From assembly GCA_963978905.1 (NCBI GenBank), contig OZ022259.1, positions 29,551,994 through 29,615,993 on the forward strand: a stretch of DNA of 64,000 bases, written 5' to 3'. The DNA comes from Trichostrongylus colubriformis. Lineage: Eukaryota > Nematoda > Chromadorea > Rhabditida > Trichostrongylidae. Both the position numbers and the translations under genes were made by a program. Below are positions 21,350 to 33,156 of this stretch, one piece after another (within the stretch, counting starts at the first letter, position 1; the number at the start of each line of letters is the position of its first letter). The notes below the pieces were generated by a model that worked only from the letters and a program-made list of their open reading frames with translations, was not told the DNA's origin and did no database searches.

Positions 21350-24300
21350 TTAGAAAAATTCCATAAGCTTGAACAGTGCGTCCGCGGCCTTTAAGACTGC
21401 TTTAAAATCACAGGAGAAAAGTGCAGCATATCGGGCTCACCGCTTCCGGAGTGATATCTCGTTGAGGCTCGGAGAACATCTCATAGCCGGCTATGTACTT
21501 GGGCACCGTTGCTGATCTGAGAAGTGGCGGATGGAAAGATGCGTGTAGATACCAGCATTGATTGTCGTCACCCAGCAATGGACCTGTTGGAGCTCCAAGC
21601 CATCCCATACTGAATGGAAATGGACACTGAAAGGAGTATCATTAGATGGGTAAAACAAAGATACTGACAATTAGTAATGGACAATTTTTCAAACGGAGCA
21701 AAGTCCATGAAAATATAGGCTCAGATAGAACATGAATATTTGATTACTTACTATTGAAGCGTTGCTTTGATTACTTACTATTGAAGCGTTGCCGCTATTA
21801 AACAAAAGTATCGTATCGAGGGAAGTAGTTGGGCGCTCACACTGCCTTCGGTCCTTTGCAGACGACCTTTTTCGAGGAAAAGCCGGGGCCCACAAAAACC
21901 ACCGAAAAATTGACCTATACCGTGCTCGGTTTTTGACCATACCCCCTCGAACGAGAGGAATGCGATTCCCTCAAAACAGGAGAGTACATGTCAACACTCA
22001 TGCTGCTACCTACAGTATACTTCGAAGGCACCGATAGAGGCGACCCTGCTCGATTGCTGAATGTGAATCCGACGTGTTATGTAGTGTTGCAGTGGAAAAG
22101 GAATGAAGGTCGGATGGCCCCTAATCCCGGACGATACCACTAATCCTCATAGAAGGCGAGTTCTCGCGAACGGCACTTCCCAGTTCTAACTGTCTTCACT
22201 ACTCTCGAAGGTGCCTTTAACAATTAATGAAAATTTACAAAAAACCGCTGTCACCTCAAAAATGTTGTCGTACTTTATTATCAACCGTTGCAGTATGCCT
22301 GCCAATGCCACTTGCTCTTCCTGGAAGCAAATACGTATTTGAGCAGATCTGATTCAAAGCTGATATGTCGAACTAAGCTAGTGCTATGTGAGTTAGGTGG
22401 GGGGGGGGGGGGGGGGGGCACTACGCAAAAGCATAAGTCGCGACCAAGTTCTGCTCATAGGCACTCTCAGGTCATGCTATGCCTGGAGACAACTGACCAA
22501 TTGAGAAAACGGTTTTTCTTCCATGAGTACATTACGAAAAATTCGCTTCAACTTGACTAAACAACCACTTACGCGTATTCGCCTGAGCCTAGGGAAAGGG
22601 ACTCTCCTTCCCCAAAGCTTAGGCTAACATAGGGTGGAAAAAAGCACGAATTTGCTTCATCAGAATCGTCTCAATGCAGAGTTCGAATCCGGTTCGGCTA
22701 GCGCTACGGCTTCTCTTACCGTAACGTTAAAGACGCAGAGCACAGTGCGCTGGCCTCTCCTAACTCAAATAGCTCCCTAAGCTCCCGAAATATTGATATA
22801 GATTCTGCCAAACATGCGGTAACCCCGCTTTCTATCGTGCATAAGGTCATGGATCGCAGTAGGGTTTCGGAGTGCTCTAGGCGTCAAGACCTATGCATTA
22901 ATGATGTGAGCGCATAGAATACCCCTGACGAGACGCAAAATATTCAAAGTTGAATGGACCCTTCACTTCCTTTCACGGCTCATTGTTCTACAATTCTAGA
23001 TTCTTTCTCTCTTCTTCTTAGAGATTCAATTCTTAGATTTTGTTTATACATAGTCCCACCACATTGATCGCACCCAATGAGGAAATGAAGCTTATTCCAG
23101 TTCTAACTAGGTTTAAAGGGGTAGCAGGTCACGAATTTGATTACGGTACACCGTTCAGACATATGCAGATATGCAGAACATATGATATACTCTGTCGCTC
23201 TACTGTGCTCTCTTGGAATAAGGTCACAACGGCACCCTTTCCTTGTCTTCGCCACATAGACTCAAAAAATTGTTTTCGGTACCGGCTTTCACAGTGGCTG
23301 GTTTCTGTAAAAAGACCCCGTGCCCCTTCTGCAGTACCTGGAATTTAAAAAGGAATAATGGTTTCAGGAGAATCATGCTCCATCCGACCTCGTTAAGATC
23401 ATCGAGCCGGAGCACATGTCTGTTTGGTAGTAACATGGTCTCGTAGGGCCATACGGCCCAGTAAGGTACGAACACCGTCCAGTGTTGATTTTGCAGCACT
23501 ATTCGTTCGTTCGCATCCATTTGCTCTCTTTTCAGGACATCAGCTAATAAAGGTCTTCCATGTCGAACGTAGTAGTCCTGCACAACGGAAGCAATAAGCA
23601 CTTAGAAAATCTCTCTTGGATACCATTTTGGGCTTACCCGTTGACATTTATCTTTCCTGGAAGGGTAGTTCGGCAAGAAATTCCCCGCCCATAGTTGTCC
23701 ATGCGGATGAGCGTTCGAACAGCCGACTGCAGCTCCTCGATTTTCAAATATCTGAAAAGTGCGCGGCTTAATCATGTATTTTGCGTCCCGATGAACTTAT
23801 TCTGTTGAGTACCTGAATCCAAAGATATTTCTCTTTGAGCTCTTGAAATTGTTCGATCCAGGTCTTCACAACTTGGGTTACCTGAGATAAACTTACACAA
23901 AACTGACCAGTTCGTACAACATCAGAAAATTGTGGCACACCAGATGAGTAAACTTGGAACCTAGGCTGAGCGCTCCGCGCCCGCGCGCTCAACAATCAAG
24001 AATTGTGGACGTGTCGTGCGTATTTCTACCATTTAGTCCCAGTCATATCTCTCAACGCCAAGCGCGACAGACCTCCTCAAGCGACATTGTGGCGATGCTT
24101 TGCTTGGTGTCCGGATGATAACAGATGACTCGACAAACTCCTCGAATTTCCATTTGACGAAACAACTCCTCTTCTTCTGGAGTGTCATCTGGAAGAATAG
24201 CCGCACTCACAGTACAAACGAAACCGAGCGGAAGGCCCACCGTTCAATCCTAACACCACTGATCCCCTCATATTTGCGTACAGGCACCTAGGCGTCGAGT

Positions 24301-25693
24301 AGGAGTACAGTGAAGCTTGGAGGTTCGTCAACATATCCGCTGCGTAAGAAGATTTTCGGTCCATTTTTCTTCAGAACTAGTGATCAGCGCTGTGCCCACC
24401 TCCACCAAACTCGCCACCTTTTCCATGTATCTAAGAAATCGTCCACGGAGAAATGAACTTTTCTGTTACCCATACATTTATGGTGTATTGCCTAATGAAG
24501 CCGCATGCGAACTTTCACGCGAAAAAAAAGGAATTCTGCTAAGATACAGCTCTTCAAATTCTCGGCCGGGTAAGCGGTGCCTCCGAGTAAAAGCCCCGTC
24601 TCGTCGTCCGTTGCTGTCGGGAACGGAGAGGGGGACTGTTTACGTATCTTTCCGTTCCTGCAATGCGTCTCCGACCGCGGCGGACGATAGGGTGGCATTT
24701 GCTCGGAGGCCCGTGCCCACCCGGCCGAGACCTTGTAGTGCTGCATGTCAGTCGGGTTCACCTTTTTCGCATGAAACCTTGCATACGACACTTATTAGGC
24801 AAATACAACATAAATATATGGGTAACAAAAAAACTCATTTTTCCGTAGACGATACCTTTAAGGAATGTAAGATTTGCCCAGCAGAAGGCGTCTTGATCTC
24901 CTTTTGATGTACACAACATGATTTATCATGATATCGAAGGTACCATTACAACGATATAGTATTACTTCAAATATTATCGCAATTCTTTTAGCCCATATTC
25001 ACCTTTCTCTGACTCGTTGCTGACTTTCGGAAAATCCGTGAACGACGGGAAATCGTTGTCGAAAACGAACGTTGACGTATAGTATGGAGTTACCTATAAA
25101 GTGGGTTACCTATAAAATAAGTCAGGCAGTTTCGCATCGCATTTAACTCCTAGCAATGCAGATAAAATCCCCACAAGAGGCAAAATGCCATATACCTACT
25201 AGTCAGCCCAAAATTGGCCGCAGTCGTCGCAGCTTTTATCGACGTATGCGACAGGACACTCAAACTAGGTCAGATAATGCGAGATGAAGTGTCGATTTGA
25301 GTGCCCTGTCGTGCACTCCCCCCCCCCCCCCCCCCAAGCCTCCCAAATTCATTTCTAGTTCGCCTATGGTCAACATCACCAAGTTTTAGTTCTGCAAGGC
25401 TTATGTCTCTGACAATCTTTCACTCATATTGGTGTCCGATTATAAAGTGCCCAAAAAGAGAATAGTTGCTGTGACTCAAACATAATCCTGCACTTTTCTA
25501 TCAACCAAACATAACTGACCACATTGTTGGCGCGTTTTCCGCCGGGTGCCAGAGAATTTATTCCAGTAGACGTTGTGAATGAAGGCAGATCGGTGTGGGC
25601 ACCTTGCCACGGTCTCGAAACTCTGTTTCCAGCCACAATCACCCATTCGTCAAGCAGTGGGTTATAACGTCGGTGATTGTTCTTTTGAGACAT
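21350..25693 (-). CDS. galt: Galactose-1-phosphate uridylyltransferase (GALT)
   Basis: Leloir-pathway enzyme that exchanges UMP between UDP-glucose and galactose-1-phosphate. Exons (minus): 25693-25520, 25093-25003, 24188-24073, 23881-23813, 23751-23638, 23577-23389 (possibly to 23338), 21626-21441 and 21388-21350 (TAA). Phases agree throughout. Landmarks: [17 protein letters not shown] with RPWQG (exon 1), [10 protein letters not shown] (exon 2), [11 protein letters not shown] (exon 3), and [14 protein letters not shown], where the HPH at about 165-167 holds the nucleophilic His. Then [24 protein letters not shown] and [13 protein letters not shown]. About 20 residues expected before FPFSMGW are missing, so an exon in 21627-23388 was not found. 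Intron 2 holds a family A MITE. Two donors are atypical (GTCAGT, GTCTGT). Otherwise near family length (about 345 aa). Confidence 0.93.
22399..22418. repeat. Poly(G) run, 20 nt
   Basis: Uninterrupted G20 in the large GALT intron. Similar runs: C11 at 9721, C18 at 25318, C11 at 26040, G12 at 30365 and C18 at 31753. Confidence 0.95.
24433..24861. mobile_element. Palindromic MITE, family A copy 2 (GALT intron 2)
   Basis: The same order as copy 1: AAATCGTCCACGG, GTTACCCATACATTTATG, TTTCACGCGAAAAAA, the GC-rich core with GTTTACGTA, then ACAACATAAATATATGGGTAAC and CCGTAGACGAT. More diverged between its arms than copy 1. It lies wholly between GALT exons 2 and 3. Confidence 0.85.
25318..25335. repeat. 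Poly(C) run, 18 nt
   Basis: C18 in GALT intron 1. Confidence 0.95.
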
Positions 25694-26952
25694 CTGTATT
25701 CGGACTGGGATCTGTGGTTTTCTGAAATTTCACACAGAAGATGAACACAAATGAGTATCGAACCACTTTACTAGAGAAATTTCCGATGAAATTTAGACAA
25801 GAAGAGAAAGGAATTCATTCAGAGTTATTTGCTCCGAAGATAAAATCTACGAGATCACTGATGAGTGCTATCACAATGAGAGGGGGGACATCTCACAAAA
25901 TGTTCCACACCTGCGTACCTCTGAAGGATTTTTGTGGGGTCACCCTGCACCTTCAAGCGTATATTTTTGAGTAAGCCTTAAAGGAGGGAGGAGGGGCTTC
26001 TTTCTTAGCTTGAGTTAAAATGGGGTCCATAGTTAGATGCCCCCCCCCCCTCATTGCAATAGCACTCATTGATGTTATTACTTTTTTAGTTGCTGATTTT
26101 ATTTATTTATTATGGAGATTAAAATCCGAAAAGGATCAGAAACATGACTTTTTCTTTGACAAAGAGTAAGATGAAGTCGTTCGCAAGTCATCTCTTTCCT
26201 TAAAGATAGGTGTTTTAGTTCTTACAAGCTCTACATTCATTCATCCCCCTCATGGATCTGGCAGTATGGATGTAACTTCGGACTATCATTGTGCTGGAAC
26301 GAAAATCATGTTTCCCAACGTTCTCTTCACTTTTCGAGAAAGCTTGTAGATGCGTTCGATAGAACTTCTTCTACCTGCTATGTGTTTTTCGATTCATTTA
26401 ATTCCTTAGTATACTGAGGCTTAGAAATGAAGTAATCCGGAAGTAAAAATTCGAACTCTCGACATTTCCGCTTCTTCGTGTGCCATTGAAGGCAAAAAAA
26501 TGTATGCGCATATGTTTTCGATAAAGCTTTTTCAGCTCTACAACACGATCCATTCACTTTTTGATCGTTTGATTGTTTGTTATTTTTAAAGTTAAGAAAT
26601 GGAGTAATTTGGAGGAAAAATCTGCTCTTTTGACGCATAGAAATCCAAAAAAGCTGACCTTTTCTCGTCGGATGAAATCAAATGAGGGAGAAAGACATCG
26701 TTGACCAATCTTCTGTTATAATTGATGGTCTTCCTTAGTAAAACCTCGATTTTCGGCAAAAAAATGCGAGTGGGTTTTCGCTGAATACCTCTAAGCCTCA
26801 TAAATATTGAAGTATTGTATGAAAGTATTCAAAAGACAAGTGGAACTTTCTTGTAGAGCAGTAAAAGCTCTATCGATTTATGAATATTCTCTTCAACCTC
26901 GATGGTAGGTGAGGAAGAGAAGATACCGAAAGTGCACGTTTTTGCTTAGTAC
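25694..26952. other. Upstream flank of GALT, no gene recognised
   Basis: Would contain the GALT promoter or outron. A C11 run lies at 26040-26050. There is a minor diffuse similarity between about 26400-26480 and 26590-26660 (GAARTAATCCGGA-type blocks). No coding similarity seen. Confidence 0.4.
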
Positions 26953-27699
26953 AGTAGTGCCGTAAGAGTGTTAAAAATCGCGCGAAGACGCGTTTTCGCG
27001 TTTTTTATCGCTTTTTCGCCATAAATCGATTGATATTGACTATTTTCACTAAACATATATATGACTTAGAATTAGCTCGTCGAGCTCTACAAGACGTTAC
27101 CACAAATTTTTCTTTTTCTCAAATTCGGTACTAGGCCATTTTTTCACATTCTGAAAAGTCGCCGAGCAGTTTCCCACGGCCGTGCACGTGGATAGCGCGG
27201 AGCCGTCACGGTGGCGCCACAGCTTTCCCATGACCGTGCACATCGATCGATGCGGCGGACTGGTCTTGAGAAGCCGACTGACAAAAGGAAAAGGCTGGAA
27301 ATGAGGAAAATAAGAATTTTATGAACATCAAGGTTTTTATATATCATTCGATAGCATTTTCCCTGGGGAATCGAGCGGTGTACATTTCAATGGGGAATCT
27401 GCGGCTGAAAATGAGTTAATAGATGTTTTTTTCAACAGCATATACACGGAGGCACTGTTTAGGGCCACACCAAGGAACAGGGGTTCGTCTGAAATGAGTG
27501 AAACTCTGAAATTCCTACACAGCCGTGAATTTAAAACAGGGATGTGAGGAGACTTCGCTGCCAGGTCATCGAATTTCAAAGCAATTTCCCCTCAAACTTT
27601 TCAGAATGTGAAAAAATGGTCTAGTACCGAATTCGAGAAAATCAAAAACTTGTGGTACCATATTATAGAGCTCGACGAGCTGATTCTAAATCATATATA

Positions 27700-30191
27700 C
27701 AGTGCTCTGCATAATTATACAGACACCTATAAATTGTCCAAAAAGTCTGTTCGCAGAGTGATACAAAAAAGTCCTAAGTGAACGATGTAGCCAATGTGGA
27801 CGCGCATTTGCGCATCTACAGGGGGTGCCAAAAAAAAAGTAATTTTGCCCACGGCTCACATCTGCCAATTTTACAAAACGTAGGGAAACGAAAGAGATAA
27901 AGGTATTGGGGCAAAACATTCCCGGAATGTTCCTCTGAAAGCAGGAACAAGTTGTGGCTTCTCACGTTCATGTTCATAAAAATATGGAGGTTTCATTCGG
28001 CGCAGTCGGGCTTCGGAGTACCTACATTTAAAAATTCGCTAAAAACAGTGGAGCCAAGCTCCGTGGTAGGTCTTTTGTGGGAAGCTTCCTGAGGGTTGGC
28101 CCTTCGGTTCTTGGAAGTCACAGAGCCCCTGCTGCTTGGACAAGGCTGCTATGATCCAAAGTATCATTTTCATGCCTCAAATCCGCCTCCGGAGGGGTTT
28201 CAGTGGTAGGGGAACGTTTTGGCTCTTGGAAACGAAGGGCGCTGGGAACCCGAGAAAAACGCAGTGTTAAAGAACACCATCCGGTATGAATCCCCTTAGG
28301 TACCCAGATTGAACGGACGTCAGCAAGGTTGTGAAAGAGGGCGAAGAAATTTCGGATTTTGCCCAGTTGAGGTGATACATCTTGTTCAGTCTTTCCTTGC
28401 TCCCGTTCCTGCTCGTGCAGGAGGCTGCCACGGAGTATAGTGATAGAGTTAGGTCTGCTCTTGATTCTGGGGATGAGAGCACTTCAATAGAATTTACTGT
28501 AGTTTGGCTAAATGGGGTCGAAAGTGGAGGAGACAAAATTACTTTTTTTTGGCACCCCCTGTATACCAAATTTTAGCCAAGAAACATAGAAGATTCTTTC
28601 CTTAATTTGTTTCGAAAATGGCGCTTATACCATTCTGCAAAATTATACAGCCACTGAACAGATTGACGCACTCGTCAACCGAGAAACAACGAAAAAGAGA
28701 AAAATGCTGATTTTGTGATCATTTAGTCTTCCATTACTTCGAGTAGCCACAAATTTTGGTGATATGTGTTAATTTTGAGATTTTCAGAATGTTTTTAGAC
28801 CGCATGCTGCCACGCTTCGATGACAACGTCTCTAAACTCCCTGACACCTTCCAATCGGTTTGAATCCTTTTCCCCATGAAACCCCAGATAATGTTTCATC
28901 ATGTAAAGATCGGAGCCGTTCGTTATCCGGGTCAGAAGGTCCATCCGGTGACGGCTTCACCATGATCGAGTGTTCCAGTTGACATGGGATGGTCTACTAA
29001 CTTGCAAAAAACAAGATTTTGGTGAAGATTTCGAGACGCATGACTGGAGAAGGGTACGGCGCACAAAGGCTCGGTAATCGGATGGTTCATCCTTTCGAGA
29101 AGGAAACAAAAATTCGAATGATTATTCGATCCCACACCCTGACACCTCCTTTTTTTATTTATTTATTTGAGACTATTGTTACAAAGTGGTGTCATGCCAG
29201 TGCCGTGCCAGAATGAGAACTACTTGACAATAGGAAACGGTAAATAAGTATAGGTAAAAACAGGTACAATATAAAAATATGAATCAATTGGCTTGCGCCC
29301 TTAAACATGAATAGAGAAGTTCCCCCCTTTGAAGTTCTTCTTGAAAACTTAAGTTTGTCCCTTGTGCGATAGCGCCGGTAGCCGTCGGGGACGTCATAGC
29401 TAAACCCTTTTCCCCTTCAGACAGAACAATCTGGAGAAAAAAACCAAAGGGGAATTATGTACAAACTTGAGGGAATTTTCGGACGATTTGTCATGGTGTG
29501 GGACCAAGCAATCATTCGAATTTTTGTTTCGTTCTCGAAAGGATGAACTATCCAATTATTGAGCCTTTGTCCGCCGTACCCTTCTCCTGACATGCGTCTC
29601 GAAATCTTCACCAAAATCTTGTTTCCATGTAAGTCAATGGACCATCCCATGTCAACTGGAACACTCGATCATGGTGAAGCCGTCACCGAATGGACCTTCT
29701 GACCCTGATAACGAACGGCTCCGATCTTTACATGATGAAACAGTATCTGGGGATTCATGGGGAAAAGGATTCAGACCGATTGGAAGGTGTCAGGGAGTTT
29801 AGAGACGTTGTCATCGAAGCGTGGCACCATGTGATCTAAAAACATCCTGAGAATCTTAGTATCGACCTATATCACCAAAATTTGTGGCTACTCGAAGCAA
29901 TGGAGGACCAAATGATCGTAATTCAGCATTTTCTCTTTTTCGTTGTTTCTCGGTTGACGAATGCGTCAATCTGTTAAGTGGCTGTATAATTTTGCAGAAT
30001 GGTATAAGCGCCATTTTCGAAACAAATTAAGAAAAGAATCTTCTATGTTTCTTGGCTAAAATCTGGTATGGATGCGCGAATGCCCGTCCCACTGGCTACA
30101 TCTTTCACTTAGAGACTTTTTTTGAATAACTCTGCTGCGAACAGAGTTTTTGGACAATTTATAGGTGGCTGTATAATTATGCAGAGCACTG
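27700..30191. mobile_element. Tc1-like inverted dimer (head-to-head), TA target
   Basis: Both termini begin CAGTGCTCTGCATAATTATA beside TA (27698-27699 and 30192-30193). Each half is about 700 bp and the halves are mutual reverse complements: 27700-29140 (minus the nested MITE) and about 29490-30191. Shared blocks include TAGCCAAGAAACATAGAAGA, GAAACAACGAAAAAGAG and CGCTTCGATGACAACGTCTC. Both halves correspond to the C-terminal end of the Tc1-like element at 15926-17487. About 350 bp of loop separates them. Transposase relics only. Confidence 0.82.
27819..28561. mobile_element. MITE nested in the Tc1-like dimer (innermost layer)
   Basis: 743 bp with TIRs CAGGGGGTGCCAAAAAAAAA and the complementary GGCACCCCCTG, extending about 29 bp to GTAATTTTG. 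TA flanks both ends (27817-27818, 28562-28563). It interrupts the left half of the dimer; the right half has no counterpart. No transposase is evident, though it is large for a MITE. Confidence 0.85.
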
Positions 30192-30297
30192 TATGTTTAG
30201 TGAAAATAATCAATATCGATCGATTTATGGCGAAAAATCGATAAAAAAACGCGGAAACGCGTTTCCGCGCGATTTTTAGCACTCTTACGGCACTACT

Positions 30298-31066
30298 AAA
30301 CGTGTGTTTGACCGGAAATTCACGTCCAACAATTACAGGAGCCTGATTTTTCGGTGTTTTTTTTGGGGGGGGGGGGAGGGTGGTAGGCAGACATCAATGG
30401 TGGATAACTAGAGATGATTACGACTGTGAACGAAGATTAACTCCGAATTTCTTTGTAACATGAGGAAAGAAGTATAGTCATGTTATTCGTTCAGGGAAGA
30501 AGTATTTTCTAAGATACACTCTGACTATTCCAACTTATTTCCTACTGTTTGACTGCGATTCTTATGAGTGGGGTTTACTGGGTGGTTTTGAATTTGACAT
30601 CCTCTCAGTATGTTTGCCTATCTGAATCTATTTCGAAGTTAGCGGAAAGTGAGTTTGATTTCGATTACGCACCTTATTACCCATCTATTTTTGATAGTCA
30701 CTGTTTTCGAGGTCTCTTCCCAAACCAAAGACCCTAACTGACGGCATGATGTACTGCGTGTCTCTGCGCCCCCGCCTGCGCCACCCTGTCTCGTTGCCTG
30801 TGTCTTTTCTGCACCTCCGCCGTGCTATTCTGCTTCGCTACCTGTAAACGCAGTCACGCCCTGCCAGCGCAAAGTAAGAAGGCGGCCTAATTTACAGCTT
30901 TGCTGGAGCACAACATTGCGCGCATCACACGAAAGGTGCGTAGAGCGACCAGTTAAATCCACTAACAGCACGAATATTGAGCTTTTTGTGCATTTCTACA
31001 TTATTAGCGTGCAGTGTTGTGAGCCAGCAAAGCTGGCAGGCCCATAACCGAGTACTGTGAAACGTG
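30298..31066. repeat. Repeat-rich intergenic with a ~150-bp inverted repeat
   Basis: GCTTTGCTGGAGCACAACAT (about 30897) pairs with TGTTGTGAGCCAGCAAAGC (about 31017-31035), making a small foldback. About 30756-30880 (CCCGCCTGCGCC through ACGCAGTCACGCCCTGCC) is repeated directly at about 31695-31835. No gene recognised. Confidence 0.6.
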
Positions 31067-32245
31067 CCAACGGGTATTACCTATAAAGCCAAGCGGTAGC
31101 CGAGCCGCAATTGCGTACGGGACACCACTACAGTAACCCTTCCGTCTATATTTATTCAGATCAAGAAGCTGTTACAGTGTATACGACTACAGAATACGCT
31201 TATGTCAATACTCCGAAAGTAAATGGGAGATAGTGTATATATACGTATATGTGTGGACTATTATAATGTATAGTGCAGGTGTTATTGAAGGGAAATGGGA
31301 GAAGGACGCACAGTACTTTCCTGTGTTCGGTTCCGGCGGTATCACAACGACTGGCACTGCTCTACTTATTACAATGACTGAGGGTCTAAAAAGCATTCCT
31401 ATCACGTATTCGAAAACGAACTAAATGAAAAACGGAAGAATTTACTGTGCTAATGTAAGTGTGGGCGGCCACTCACCTTCGCGCTCGCAGCTATCACCTT
31501 ATAAATCCTACGATCATAAACTTGTACAGTCGAGTGTAAATTTTTACTTGAGTCTTATTTGAGGGGAACGGGTTACATGCTCGGTGCTAATGTAGCAGGC
31601 GAGGCACTCCACCAAGCTCAGCGTACGGCGCTATTTTTGCCTATTTGCCCAAGCCCGCAGTCGTACTTTGCGATGCCGTGGCAGGGCATGGCTGCGTATA
31701 CCTGCGTCTCCGCCTATGCCATCCTGCCTGTTGCCTACGTCATCTTGAGCCTCCCCCCCCCCCCCCCCCCACTCTCCCTCGCTGCTTGTGAACGCAGTCA
31801 CGCCCTGCCTGCTGTGAGTATGACCGCGGCCTAAGCCTTACATTAGGGGGAACCACCTACGTTCCTCAAATAAGGCTCAGGTAAGTATACACTTCAATGT
31901 ACAGATTGGTGATTAAAAATCTTGGATTAGGGCTGACAGCACGACAATGAGTGTCCCCACCCCAGCAACTATAATAACACCTTCTCATCAACTAATTCTT
32001 GAAAAGCTCAGGCTATAATAGCGCAGAATGCTGAACACAAAAGATTGGCCGCTCTCAACTACACTGGCTCTATTCACACGCAGAATACTAAGCAATCTCG
32101 TAATCGCAGCGACGGTCGAACTGCGTCTTGAGCAGTCGCTGATAAATATAGGCGGAAGGATTACTGTAGTGGTGTGCCGCGCGCAATTACGACCCGGCCA
32201 CCGCTTGGCTGTATAGGTAATACCGTACCAACGTCCATGTCTGGC
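31067..32245. repeat. Foldback-like element with ~100-bp imperfect inverted ends
   Basis: GGTATTACCTATAAAGCCAAGCGG with ACACCACTACAGTAACCCTTC on the left (31075-31160) pairs with the complement of AGGATTACTGTAGTGGTGTG and CCGCTTGGCTGTATAGGTAA on the right (32138-32235). The interior includes a C18 run (31753-31770) and the direct repeat of 30756-30880. No transposase seen. Confidence 0.6.
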
Positions 32246-33156
32246 TGACTTACTTAGCTGCCCTGCACCACTCCCCGCAGAAGGCGAAAAGCATGTCCCC
32301 AATTTTGAAGAGGGTGTCAGAATTCCGCGGTTTCGACTGTCTCACTTCGTTTTTCTCTACTGTTACACCAATTCGCAACTTCGCAATTACTTTTCCATAA
32401 CTTACAACCAGCAAAAATTATTATATCTCAACAGTGTCTCCAAAAGTCTGCACATCTTCATCCTCTGTCTGGACAGAAGAATGTGGCATGGATACTGCTA
32501 CGCAACAGTGCACTCGAATTCCCTCAGTAATTTCTAATTTGAGCAACGCAGTGACAGAAATGAAACACGTAAACTATTATAACATTGCGTGACATGACGA
32601 GACGAAGGACACGCTGCTTCAATAAAAAAAGCTATTGGAATCTCATTAAGTAATGAACGACGAGATGAACATGAGAGCGGAACTGTACACATGGGGTACT
32701 GCAACCACGAAAGAGGCGTAAGAAAACAAAGCGCAGTAAATGGAAGATTCAAAGAAGTTACACTATGAAAGGTATGCAAAAACCTGTATTTTTATTTATC
32801 GCAAGTCTTTCAAAAACACTTGACATATTTTATGGCAAAAACTCTTAATAATTCAACATGATCAAAAACCATCGACAGAGGGAAAAATGAGAAAAAGATG
32901 AAATATTCACGTGAATGCAATCGCTGATAGTCGTTGTCAATGACTGAAACCAAAAGCCAGGTAATGTCCCAGAGAAGATTCTTATAAATAGATACATGTC
33001 ACAAAAAATAAACTTATCACTAGAGAATATCCTAAGAGCCGTGCCTATAACAACCTGCGCCGCAATCTGATAGATCAATATCTAAGCAACAACAATGAGC
33101 TCAACAAACAATATCCATGAAACCATGTAACATGGACGAACTTCTGAGGAGGCCAT
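32246..33156. other. 3' flank of CCDC47, no other gene recognised
   Basis: Downstream of the CCDC47 stop on the minus strand. TTTATT at about 32791-32798 would read AATAAA on the minus strand and is one possible but distant poly(A) signal. Nothing else recognised. Confidence 0.4.

Larger units (their letters stand above)
26953..30297. mobile_element. Long-TIR element (outermost layer of a three-level nest)
   Basis: The left arm 26953-27153 starts AGTAGTGCCGTAAGAGTG, passes ATCGCGCGAAGACGCG and TCACTAAACATATA, and ends CACATTCTGAAAAG. The right arm is the reverse complement but is now split: 27598-27697 (inner half) and 30192-30297 (outer half). Rejoined conceptually, the arms are about 205 bp. 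The unrepeated centre is 27154-27597. A Tc1-like inverted dimer occupies 27700-30191 within the right arm. No transposase in the centre. Target duplication unresolved. Confidence 0.8.
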
